From positions 41,683 through 92,055 of the forward strand of contig DHGT01000113.1 of assembly GCA_002402905.1 (NCBI GenBank): 50,373 bases of DNA, in the 5' to 3' direction. Every line of letters begins with the position of its first letter. Position 1 is the first letter of the stretch. Shown here piece by piece: positions 1-7,481 of the stretch. The DNA is from Desulfatitalea sp. UBA4791. Its GTDB lineage: Bacteria > Desulfobacterota > Desulfobacteria > Desulfobacterales > Desulfosarcinaceae. The notes under the pieces are model-generated. The model had not been told where the DNA came from, searched no databases, and saw only the letters and a program-made list of their open reading frames with translations. The translations under genes were made by a program, and so were the position numbers.

Positions 1-108
1 TGAGCGCAACGCAGATATTGGGCTTTTTGCGGTGCTGTCAACATCGAGGCCTTGGGTGGTTGCAACGGCCACCCATAAACAATGACCTTTAACGCAGGAG
101 AATTCCCC

Positions 109-432
109 ATGGCAGACTATTTGATCAATATTTTTCTGGATGATGAGAAACGCGGCAAAATCGAGGCGGCCGGTCTGGCGGACAAGATCATCGAGATCGA
201 CGGCAAAAAGGCGGTGCAGGTAGAGATGACCGCCAAAGAGCAGAAAAAGCTGGTCAAGGGTTTCAGCGACCTGACTTTCAACGCATCCAATGCCTGCGTA
301 CTGCCGGCCGAAGCGGAAGCCAAGCTGGTGGGCATCATCGCCGATATGAAGACCTTGGATGTCATGAAATTCGCCATCATGAAGCTGTATAATCCGCTGG
401 CCGGTAAAGCGCCACGATCTGCCTTGCGCTAA
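109..432 (+). CDS. Small conserved hypothetical protein (107 aa)
   Basis: I do not recognise the family. The start at 109 is chosen over an in-frame ATG at 82 because GCAGGAG lies 8 bases upstream. The protein is soluble, with mixed charge and a lysine-rich first half, no signal peptide, no membrane segment and no metal-binding cysteine pattern; its single cysteine is near the middle. It ends just before a strong intrinsic terminator, so it is the last gene of its transcript. Whether it has its own promoter cannot be judged because only 108 bases precede it. Coding potential looks real, since base composition matches the neighbours and a good ribosome binding site is present. Confidence 0.7.
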   Translation: MADYLINIFLDDEKRGKIEAAGLADKIIEIDGKKAVQVEMTAKEQKKLVKGFSDLTFNASNACVLPAEAEAKLVGIIADMKTLDVMKFAIMKLYNPLAGKAPRSALR

Positions 433-471
433 TAAACTTCAGCGGCGCGGTGTTGCGCCGATCGAGAACTT

Positions 472-509
472 AAAAAGCCCCGCGCGTTGAATCGCTGCGG
501 GGTTTTTTT
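472..509 (+). terminator. Rho-independent terminator after the first gene
   Basis: CCCCGC (478-483) pairs with GCGGGG (497-502) and is followed by a run of seven T. A run of A precedes the stem, so it could also act weakly on the other strand. Confidence 0.85.
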
Positions 510-558
510 ATGGCCGCCCCCATAACGGATAGACGCCTTTATTCAAAAATGCTTGGGA

Positions 559-587
559 TTGACACGCGTCCGCGGTTTTGCAATACA
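559..587 (+). promoter_or_regulatory. Candidate sigma-70 promoter for the gene at 645
   Basis: TTGACA at 559-564 is a perfect -35 box. AATACA at 582-587 (17-base spacer) or TACATT two bases further on is a weaker -10 box. It sits between a terminator and the next gene, where a promoter is expected. Confidence 0.5.
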
Positions 588-644
588 TTCTCACATAGAA
601 ATCAATTTCCAATCTTCCCACTCACCATACAAGGACGCTGCACA

Positions 645-1061
645 ATGAAAAAAGAGACGCAGGAGGCAATGGCGCAATTCATCTCGGAGTGGCAGGAATC
701 CCCGATCAAGGCCAAGGCATCCTTCCTGCAGTTCAAAAAGCACCTTGAGGCCAAGGCGGGCGTCATATTGGATTTTATCCCCCGCGCAGGACTCACCTAT
801 TCCCTCAGGGCGGTTCACGAAAACCAGAAAAAGAAGGAGCTGTTCGTCATGGTGGATGTCATCGAGGATGATCCGCGATGGCTTTCGGTCTGCTTCTACG
901 GCGAAATGATCAACGATCCGGATGAACTCGGCGATTATGTCCCCGAGGGCCTGCTCGGCGAGGACGCGGTCTGTTTCGATCTAGACGAGGAAAACGAGGC
1001 GTTGGCCCGGTATATCGAAACACGCATCGACGATGCCTGCGCCAGTGCCGCAAAAGGATAG
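645..1061 (+). CDS. Hypothetical protein (138 aa)
   Basis: A small acidic cytosolic protein that I cannot assign to a family. The N-terminal half is lysine-rich and probably helical, with MKKETQEAMAQF at the start. The second half is beta-like and rich in Asp and Glu. There is no signal peptide or membrane segment. The reading frame is open further upstream, but the ATG at 645 is preferred because AAGGA lies about 9 bases upstream and a TTGACA promoter precedes it. It is followed closely by a metallo-beta-lactamase-fold gene on the same strand, so the two may be cotranscribed. Confidence 0.7.
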   Translation: MKKETQEAMAQFISEWQESPIKAKASFLQFKKHLEAKAGVILDFIPRAGLTYSLRAVHENQKKKELFVMVDVIEDDPRWLSVCFYGEMINDPDELGDYVPEGLLGEDAVCFDLDEENEALARYIETRIDDACASAAKG

Positions 1062-1074
1062 TCTGCGGGGTACG

Positions 1075-1710
1075 ATGAAAGTCACGATTGTTTACGATAA
1101 CACCGCCTTCAAAAAAGAGCTGAAAGCGGATTGGGGGTTTTCGGCCCTGGTGGAGGCAAAGGGGAAAAAGATTCTTTTCGATACCGGTGCGAGAGGATCC
1201 ATCCTCCTTTCCAACATGGCGCAACTCGGCATCGATCCCAGGGAAATCACCGATGTTTTTATTTCCCATGCCCATTTCGATCACACCGGCGGCTTGTCCA
1301 CTTTCCTGGATCAGAACAACGACGTCAAACTGTGGGTCCCCGTCTCTTTGCGAGGCGTGAAAAAGCTGGGTGAGGTGGTCGAGATAGAGGGCGCCCGGAA
1401 GTTATACGAAGGGATCAACAGCACGGGAGAGTTGGAGGGGATCGAACAATCCCTGTGCCTGGAAACGACAAAAGGCATCGTCATTATCGTGGGATGCTCG
1501 CATCCCAAAATGAAACACATTCTGGACGCGGCATCGCAGTTCGGCACCCTTTACGGCATTATCGGCGGTCTGCATGGCAATCGACCCGAATCCCTGAAAG
1601 GTCTGGAACTCATCTGCGCCACCCATTGTACTCAATATAAAGACGAAATCGCCTCGCTTTACCCGGGAAAATACATCGAGGGGGGAGCCGGCCGGGTGAT
1701 CGAAATTTAG
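1075..1710 (+). CDS. MBL-fold metallo-hydrolase (COG1237-like, 211 aa)
   Basis: Metallo-beta-lactamase-fold hydrolase. The signature HAHFDH is at residues 65-70 with a following TGG, so the first metal-binding half-site is complete. A GCSHP segment near residue 147 and a GLHGN segment near residue 165 match the later histidine positions of the COG1237 group, which contains a protein annotated as a dihydropterin-linked beta-ribofuranosylaminobenzene phosphate synthase. The substrate cannot be read from sequence. The start at 1075 leaves 13 bases to the previous gene; the upstream ATG at 1033 would overlap it. A second MBL-fold gene of a different subfamily follows after 35 bases. Confidence 0.85.
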   Translation: MKVTIVYDNTAFKKELKADWGFSALVEAKGKKILFDTGARGSILLSNMAQLGIDPREITDVFISHAHFDHTGGLSTFLDQNNDVKLWVPVSLRGVKKLGEVVEIEGARKLYEGINSTGELEGIEQSLCLETTKGIVIIVGCSHPKMKHILDAASQFGTLYGIIGGLHGNRPESLKGLELICATHCTQYKDEIASLYPGKYIEGGAGRVIEI

Positions 1711-1745
1711 CCGAGTGCCATCCAGATTTCTGGATGGGGAGCATC

Positions 1746-2720
1746 ATGATCATTCACATCGTGTGTACCGAGTCCCTGGGTGCCCGCGGCCTTTCCTGCT
1801 CGGTCGAACTGAAGGATCGCAAGATTTTCATCGACCCTGGCATCGCCTTGGGCTGGTCTCGCTATGGATTTTTACCCCACCCTTTTCAAATCGCCATCGG
1901 TGCGAAACTCAGAGCGCAAATCATCGATCAGTTGCAGGATACCAGCGATGTGATCATCAGCCATTTCGACGGGGATCACTGCCCGTTGCACGACGCGAAT
2001 CCTTATCAATTAAGTTTTCACGATGTGGCGCACAGCCTGTCCAATTGTCGGATATGGGCCAAGGGGCCGCAGCATTCACCGCCGGTTCAACAAAAGCGAA
2101 GAGAAGCGCTGGCCCAGGCCTTACCTGTGCCCCTGATCGATGCCGAGGGGCTCAAAAACGGTCCTTTTCAATTCTCGCGCGCCGTTCCCCATGGCCCGCA
2201 GGATCGGACGGCGCACACGATCATGATGAGCCGGATCGAAGAGGATGGATTTGTCTTCGTGCACGCGTCGGACTCACAATTGCTGGATGGTCGGACCATC
2301 GACACCATATTGGATTGGCAACCGGATCTGGTGCTGGTGTCAGGGCCGCCTCTGTACCGGTACGCCGCCGAAACCTGCCGTTGGCAGCGGGACCTTGCCT
2401 GGGAAAATGTCCTCAAACTCTCGATGCATGTCGACACGCTCATCGTGGATCACCATCTGGTTCGTTCCGAAGAAGGGCTGCAATGGTTACGGCAGCTCAG
2501 GCGTGAGTCGAAAAACGAGGTCCTTTGTGCGGCGGATTTCATGCATCGGGAACCGCTGCTGCTTGAAGCGTGGCGCAAAGCGCTCTACGAGTGGCTTCCC
2601 GTCCCGGACGGCTGGCACGAGGCCTATGCGCGGGGCGAGGCGGATTGGACGGATTACTGGTCACGGGGCTGGCAAGCTCTCATCGAGCATGGAAAAATTA
2701 ATGCCGTGCCGCTGACCTGA
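1746..2720 (+). CDS. UPF0282/COG2248-type MBL-fold hydrolase (324 aa)
   Basis: A predicted metallo-beta-lactamase-superfamily hydrolase of the UPF0282 (COG2248) type, a family best known from archaea. The N-terminal ESLGARGLSC, IDPGIALGWSRYG and LPHP segments are the features I use for that assignment. The metal motif is HFDGDH at residues 73-78, so the second histidine of the usual HxHxDH is an aspartate. The start at 1746 is chosen because GGGGA lies 5 bases upstream; an in-frame ATG at 1734 has no such site. The function is unknown. It forms a same-strand tandem with the preceding MBL-fold gene but the two proteins are not close paralogues. Confidence 0.8.
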   Translation: MIIHIVCTESLGARGLSCSVELKDRKIFIDPGIALGWSRYGFLPHPFQIAIGAKLRAQIIDQLQDTSDVIISHFDGDHCPLHDANPYQLSFHDVAHSLSNCRIWAKGPQHSPPVQQKRREALAQALPVPLIDAEGLKNGPFQFSRAVPHGPQDRTAHTIMMSRIEEDGFVFVHASDSQLLDGRTIDTILDWQPDLVLVSGPPLYRYAAETCRWQRDLAWENVLKLSMHVDTLIVDHHLVRSEEGLQWLRQLRRESKNEVLCAADFMHREPLLLEAWRKALYEWLPVPDGWHEAYARGEADWTDYWSRGWQALIEHGKINAVPLT

Positions 2721-2792
2721 GCGAGTTCGGAAATTTTGGATGGCCGTGAGCATCCAATTGATGTTAGAATTTTATGAGGTGAAATTCAGACG

Positions 2793-3758
2793 ATGATGAC
2801 CATTGAAGAGATACGCCAAAAAGCCGCCCGATGGCTTCTGCCTTCCTGGGACCCGACGCAGCTGCGCGTTCATACGGATACCACGGACTATTTCGGCGTG
2901 GAGTATGGGGACGTGGTGATCCTCAACGGCAATCCCTATCTCGTGCGTCAAAATGCCAAGGAAGGACGCTTCGGGGTGGATGACGAGGTCAAGTTCTGGG
3001 TCAAGCGCGCCATCGATCTGCAGACCGGGGATGCCAAGATCATCAAGCTGGTTTTTTACGAAAGGTTTTTTTCGCACATCGGCGGCATCGAATTCGAATG
3101 CTTTCGCAGTCCCCGGAAAGAGGCGCGCATCTTGAAACTCGTCGTGGGCCATGATCACTTCATGCAGGGCTTTTCCGTGGAGGATGAAAAGGGAAATGTC
3201 GTCCGTGTGCTCGACGTGATTCAAGGCGGGCCGCTTTCCAAGTACATCGAATCCCTGGATATGGATCACGCCACTTACTTCAAGGAGCGTTTCCCGGAAA
3301 TCTTCGATCGCTTTCTGGCCTGCGTCAAGGCCATCGAGTTCTTGCATGAGCACGGTGAAAAGCACGGAGACATCCGGCGGGATCACATTTTTGTCGATCG
3401 GGAGGACAACCGTTACCGATGGATCGATTTTGATTTCAACTACCGCCACCGGGAGAACATCTACGGTTACGATCTTTTTGGTCTGGGAAACATTCTGATA
3501 TTCTTGGTCGGTAAGGGCGATGTGCTGTTGTTCGATTTGAAAAACCAGGAGAGCCCGCACCTGGATGAGCTGGAAGATGAGGATTTGAATATCGTTTTCC
3601 ATAACCGGGTGGCCAACTTGAAGAAAATATTTCCCTACATTCCCGAATCGTTAAACCGGGTGATGATGCATTTTTCCAGAGGGGCCAACTGGTATTATGA
3701 ACATACGGCCCAATTGCGTCATGACCTGGAATCCGTCCGGCATGAGCTGGGGGCGTGA
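2793..3758 (+). CDS. Protein-kinase-like protein (321 aa)
   Basis: An atypical protein-kinase-fold protein. HGDIRRDH at residues 191-198 corresponds to the catalytic-loop HRDxxxxN motif, with Asp193 as the likely catalytic base and His198 in place of the metal-binding Asn. IDFDF at 211-215 replaces the DFG motif. The N-lobe contains AKIIKLVF around residues 81-88 that could carry the ATP-binding lysine, but no clear glycine loop is visible. There is no membrane segment. GAGGTGA lies about 10 bases before the first of two adjacent ATG codons. The universal stress protein and Pat-like acetyltransferase genes follow at 40 and 24 bases, suggesting one operon linked to stress or protein modification. 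Activity is unproven. Confidence 0.75.
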   Translation: MMTIEEIRQKAARWLLPSWDPTQLRVHTDTTDYFGVEYGDVVILNGNPYLVRQNAKEGRFGVDDEVKFWVKRAIDLQTGDAKIIKLVFYERFFSHIGGIEFECFRSPRKEARILKLVVGHDHFMQGFSVEDEKGNVVRVLDVIQGGPLSKYIESLDMDHATYFKERFPEIFDRFLACVKAIEFLHEHGEKHGDIRRDHIFVDREDNRYRWIDFDFNYRHRENIYGYDLFGLGNILIFLVGKGDVLLFDLKNQESPHLDELEDEDLNIVFHNRVANLKKIFPYIPESLNRVMMHFSRGANWYYEHTAQLRHDLESVRHELGA

Positions 3759-3798
3759 CAGGCCACGATGCGCTAAACCGAATCAAATGGAGAGGCAC

Positions 3799-4290
3799 AT
3801 GGGAAAAAAGGCGAACCATGATAAAAATGACGACAAGGTTTTCAACAAAAACATCCTGATCGCCGTGGATGAATCCCACAACGCCCGCAGGGCGGTGTCC
3901 TACGTGGGGCAGCTTTTGGGCGGCTTGAAGGGCTTCAAGGTGACTATTCTGCATGTGGTGCCCGAACCCGAAGAAGATTACTTTCCCACCGAGGTGGAAA
4001 AAGAGAGATGGCTCGCCCAATATGTCAAAAGAATCGATGCGTTGCTCGAAGATGACCGGCGTTTTTTGATCGATAAGGGGTTTGCCCCGGATGACGTATC
4101 GACGCGGTCGACCATCCGCTATTGCCCTTCCATGGCCGAGTGTATCCTGGCGGAACGCGACAGCGCCGATTACAGCACCATCGTGGTAGGGCGGCAGGGA
4201 CTCTCCCGCAGCGAGCAGTTTCTTTTCGGCAGCATTTCGAGCAAAATCGTGAATCACGCGCGCAAGTGCACGATCTGGGTCGTGGAGTAG
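3799..4290 (+). CDS. Universal stress protein, UspA family (163 aa)
   Basis: Single-domain universal stress protein. The core begins with KNILIAVDESHNARRAV, the first beta strand and acidic residue typical of the family, and ends with VVGRQGLSRSEQFLFGSIS followed by KCTIWVV. The last part corresponds to the nucleotide-binding GxxG(9)GS region and final strand. The lysine-rich N-terminus of about 15 residues is extra. The start at 3799 is supported by GGAGAGG 4 bases upstream. It lies between the kinase-like gene and the acyl-CoA synthetase/acetyltransferase gene in a tight same-strand group. ATP-binding and non-ATP-binding members cannot be separated with certainty here. Confidence 0.9.
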   Translation: MGKKANHDKNDDKVFNKNILIAVDESHNARRAVSYVGQLLGGLKGFKVTILHVVPEPEEDYFPTEVEKERWLAQYVKRIDALLEDDRRFLIDKGFAPDDVSTRSTIRYCPSMAECILAERDSADYSTIVVGRQGLSRSEQFLFGSISSKIVNHARKCTIWVVE

Positions 4291-4314
4291 CAGCAAACCC
4301 CATGGAGTGAGACG

Positions 4315-7008
4315 ATGACCATCCGCAATCTCGATTTCATGTTCAAACCCGCGTCCGTGGCCCTGGTGGGGGCGAGCCAGCGGCCGGGTTCCATCGGCGC
4401 CGTGTTGGCGCGCAATCTGGTAGGTGCCGGTTTCAAGGGGGAGATCTTCCCCGTCAACTCGAAATACAAGACCATCGAGGGGCTGCCCGTCTATCCGGAC
4501 CTGAAGAGCCTGCCCAATGCTCCGGACCTGGCCGTCATCGCCACGCCGCCCGGAACCGTGCCCCAGCTGATCGAAGATTTCGGTCAACTGGGCACCCGAT
4601 CCGCGGTGGTGATCACGGCCGGATTCGGCGAGGGCGGCAACGAAAACGGACAGCGGCTGCGGGCGCAGATGCTCGAGGCGGCGCGTCCCCATCTGCTGCG
4701 CATCGTGGGTCCCAACTGCCTCGGGATCATGGTGCCTGGGGTAGGCCTCAATGCCAGTTTCGGCCATGTTCAGCCGCTCAGCGGCCATATCGCCTTCGTC
4801 GCCCAGTCTGGGGCGGTGCAGACGGCGGTCCTCGATTGGGCGACATCCAGGGGGATCGGGTTTTCGCACTTCGTTTCGGTGGGCAACATGGCGGACGTCG
4901 ATTTCGGTGACTTGCTCGATTACCTGGCCGCCGATTTCAGCGCCAAGGCGATTTTGCTGTACATCGAGAATATCGTCCATGCCCGCAAGTTCATGTCGGC
5001 GGCCCGGGCGGCGGCGCGCATGAAACCGGTGGTCGTGGTCAAGGCCGGGCGCCACCGGGAAGGGGCCCGGGCGGCCGCCTCCCACACCGGCGCCCTGGCC
5101 GGCGCGGATGACGTATACAACGCCGCCTTCGAACGGGCCGGGATGTTGCGCGTCATGGACATGCAGGCCCTTTTCGACAGCGTGGAGACGCTGGCCATGG
5201 CCCGGCCGTTTTACGGCGATCGCCTGGCCATTTTGACCAACGGGGGCGGCATGGGGGTGCTGGCCACCGATGTGCTGATCGATAAAAAGGGGCGCCTGGC
5301 CGAATTGTCGCCCGAGACCATCGAACGCTTGAACCAGGTGCTGCCCCCAACCTGGTCGCACAACAACCCGGTGGATATCATCGGCGACGCGCCGCCGGAC
5401 CGCTATGTGGATGCCGTGAAGGTGCTCCTCGAGGATAAGGGGATTCATGCCTTGCTGATTTTGAACTGTCCCACGGCCGTGGCCTCGGGCACGGAAGCGG
5501 CCCGGGCGGTCGTCGATACCCTGAAAAAGAGCGGCGGCTCGGCCGGTTCCCAGGGCATTTTCACCAGTTGGCTGGGGATCGATGCCGCCCGCGAGGCGCG
5601 CCGGATGTTTGCCGAAAACAGGATCCCGACTTATGAAACACCGGGTGAGGCGGTTCGCGGATTCATGCAGATGGTGCGCTACCGTCGCAGCCAGGAAATG
5701 TTGATCGAGACGCCGCCCAACATTCCGGAAGCGTTTGCGCCCGAAACCGAGGCCGCGCGCCGGATCGTGGCCAAGGTCCTGTCCGAGGGGCGCGTATGGC
5801 TGACCGAGACCGAGGCCAAGGCCGTTCTGGCCGCGTATCAAATACCCGTTGTGCAGACCCGTGAAGCGGCCACTGCCGAAGCGGCCGCCGAGATCGGTGC
5901 CGGGTTGGAGGGACCGGTGGCCTTGAAGATTCTCTCGCCGGACATCACCCACAAGTCCGACGTGGGGGGAGTGGCATTGAATTTGGCATCCGCCGAGTCG
6001 GTTATCGAGGCCGCGCGGGCCATGCAGCAGCGCATCCGCGAAAGGGTCCCCGAAGCGAGGTTGACGGGATTCACGGTACAGCCCATGGTGCATCGCCCCA
6101 ACGCCAGGGAACTGATCGTCGGGATCAGCGACGATGTGCAGTTCGGTCCGGTGATCTTGTTCGGCCATGGGGGCACGGCCGTGGAAGTGATTCAGGACAA
6201 GGCCGTTGCCTTGCCGCCGCTGAACATGAACCTGGCCCGGGAAGTGATGCGCCGCACGCGCATCTACCGGCTGCTCGAAGGGTACCGCGGCAAACCGGCC
6301 GCGGATCTGGAGGGCATCGCATTGACCCTGGTCAAGGTGTCGCAACTGGTCAGTGATATCGCGGAGATCGTGGAACTCGACATCAATCCCCTGCTGGCCG
6401 ATGAACAGGGCGTGCTGGCACTGGACGCGCGCATCAAGGTGGCCGAATCCCCTTTGCCGGCCGAACAGCGCATGGCGATTCGACCCTACCCCAAGGAACT
6501 TGAGGAGACGCTGACTCTTTCCGACGGCCAGAAGTTGTTTCTGAGGCCCGTGCGCCCGGAAGACGAGCCGGCCTTTCAAACCCTGTTTGCCAGGCTCTCC
6601 AGGGATGAGATCCGCCTGCGGTTTTTGCATGCCATGAAGATCTTGAGCCACACCATGGCGGCGCGGTTGACCCAGATCGATTATGACCGGGAAATGGCGC
6701 TGGTCCTTTGTGCGCCGATTCCCCAGAAAGAGCCCGAGTTGTTTGGCGTGGTGCGCATTGCGGCGGATCCGGACAACGAACGCGCCGAATTCGCCATTCT
6801 CCTGCGTGGCGACATGACCGGGCTGGGGCTCGGCCCCATGCTTATGCGCCGCATTATCGATTATGCCAAAAAGCGCGGCATCCGAGAGGTGTTCGGGGAA
6901 GTGTTGTCCGAGAACCGGCCCATGTTGCGGATCTGCGAGGCATTTGGATTCAAGAAGCGGCGCGATCCCCATGAACCCGACGTGGTGATGGTCTCATTGG
7001 CGCTGTAA
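4315..7008 (+). CDS. Acyl-CoA synthetase (NDP-forming)/GNAT fusion, Pat/PatZ-like protein acetyltransferase (897 aa)
   Basis: A four-part protein with the layout of Pat/PatZ (YfiQ) lysine acetyltransferases. The order is a CoA-binding domain (about 1-130), a succinyl-CoA-synthetase-like flavodoxin region (about 150-460), an ATP-grasp domain (about 490-700) and a C-terminal GNAT acetyltransferase (about 725-897) with GLGLGPML as the acetyl-CoA loop. Pat enzymes acetylate and inactivate acetyl-CoA synthetase and other proteins. Unlike enteric Pat, the SHTGALAG motif still carries the histidine that is phosphorylated in ADP-forming acetyl-CoA synthetases, here His257. The synthetase half could therefore be active. 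It is the last gene after the kinase-like and UspA genes, and converges on the acyl carrier protein gene. Confidence 0.9.
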   Translation: MTIRNLDFMFKPASVALVGASQRPGSIGAVLARNLVGAGFKGEIFPVNSKYKTIEGLPVYPDLKSLPNAPDLAVIATPPGTVPQLIEDFGQLGTRSAVVITAGFGEGGNENGQRLRAQMLEAARPHLLRIVGPNCLGIMVPGVGLNASFGHVQPLSGHIAFVAQSGAVQTAVLDWATSRGIGFSHFVSVGNMADVDFGDLLDYLAADFSAKAILLYIENIVHARKFMSAARAAARMKPVVVVKAGRHREGARAAASHTGALAGADDVYNAAFERAGMLRVMDMQALFDSVETLAMARPFYGDRLAILTNGGGMGVLATDVLIDKKGRLAELSPETIERLNQVLPPTWSHNNPVDIIGDAPPDRYVDAVKVLLEDKGIHALLILNCPTAVASGTEAARAVVDTLKKSGGSAGSQGIFTSWLGIDAAREARRMFAENRIPTYETPGEAVRGFMQMVRYRRSQEMLIETPPNIPEAFAPETEAARRIVAKVLSEGRVWLTETEAKAVLAAYQIPVVQTREAATAEAAAEIGAGLEGPVALKILSPDITHKSDVGGVALNLASAESVIEAARAMQQRIRERVPEARLTGFTVQPMVHRPNARELIVGISDDVQFGPVILFGHGGTAVEVIQDKAVALPPLNMNLAREVMRRTRIYRLLEGYRGKPAADLEGIALTLVKVSQLVSDIAEIVELDINPLLADEQGVLALDARIKVAESPLPAEQRMAIRPYPKELEETLTLSDGQKLFLRPVRPEDEPAFQTLFARLSRDEIRLRFLHAMKILSHTMAARLTQIDYDREMALVLCAPIPQKEPELFGVVRIAADPDNERAEFAILLRGDMTGLGLGPMLMRRIIDYAKKRGIREVFGEVLSENRPMLRICEAFGFKKRRDPHEPDVVMVSLAL

Positions 7009-7027
7009 CGGTCTCCGGCAACTGGCC

Positions 7028-7288
7028 CTAAGCGGCAGTTTTCGATTTCAAATAGGCGATGCAGCCATTCAGCGTGGCCAGTTGCGGATAGTCCTGCTCG
7101 GGAATTTGTATCTTCAACCGATCCTGGAGCCCGATGGCGAAGTTCATGAAATCCACGGAATCGAAATCGAATTGATCGCGAAATCGATCGGCGGGATCGA
7201 GTTGCGCCAGGTCGGCCTCCGGCGCGATGTTACCGATAACTTCCAGGGCCGTTTGTCTGATCTGATCTTCGGTTGGCATGGAGTGCAC
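7028..7288 (-). CDS. Acyl carrier protein (86 aa)
   Basis: A small acidic acyl carrier protein. The motif DFDSVDF contains the serine that would receive 4'-phosphopantetheine, and the surrounding helices match the family. It is not the canonical fatty-acid ACP by context: no fab genes are adjacent and the gene stands alone between convergent and divergent neighbours. The partner pathway is unknown. Translation may start at GTG 7288 or at ATG 7279; neither has a clear ribosome binding site, so the first three residues are uncertain. Confidence 0.85.
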   Translation of the reverse strand: MHSMPTEDQIRQTALEVIGNIAPEADLAQLDPADRFRDQFDFDSVDFMNFAIGLQDRLKIQIPEQDYPQLATLNGCIAYLKSKTAA

Positions 7289-7345
7289 CTGTTTCTGGAT
7301 GGAAAAGCGTTCCGCTCCTCTGGTATCGTGTGGATTTACATTCCT

Positions 7346-7380
7346 TAAATCGGGCCGGCCGTCAATACCTAAATCGGGCC
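7346..7380 (+). repeat. Short direct repeat upstream of the BCCT gene
   Basis: TAAATCGGGCC occurs at 7346-7356 and again at 7370-7380, a 24-base offset. It lies in the 190-base gap between the divergent ACP and transporter genes, so it may be a tandem regulator site. No other support. Confidence 0.35.
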
Positions 7381-7481
7381 AAGGGTGAGGCGAATGTGGC
7401 TACCCAGGTCTTGCAGGGGCTGCCCGCCCGCACCATCCGATGAAGTGAAAGCACCGAATTGAAACGAAAGAGGTGACCGTG

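Noticed and set aside
3436..6972. A very long open frame of 1,178 codons on the minus strand
   Set aside because: It is antisense to the kinase-like, UspA and Pat genes, all of which have clear domains and ribosome binding sites. The protein is rich in His, Gly, Arg and Gln without any domain, typical of a GC-rich shadow frame.
7028..7288. The lone acyl carrier protein as part of a polyketide or fatty acid cluster
   Set aside because: No ketosynthase, acyltransferase or other fab-type gene is adjacent; the nearest acyl-CoA gene is the Pat-like protein in the opposite orientation.
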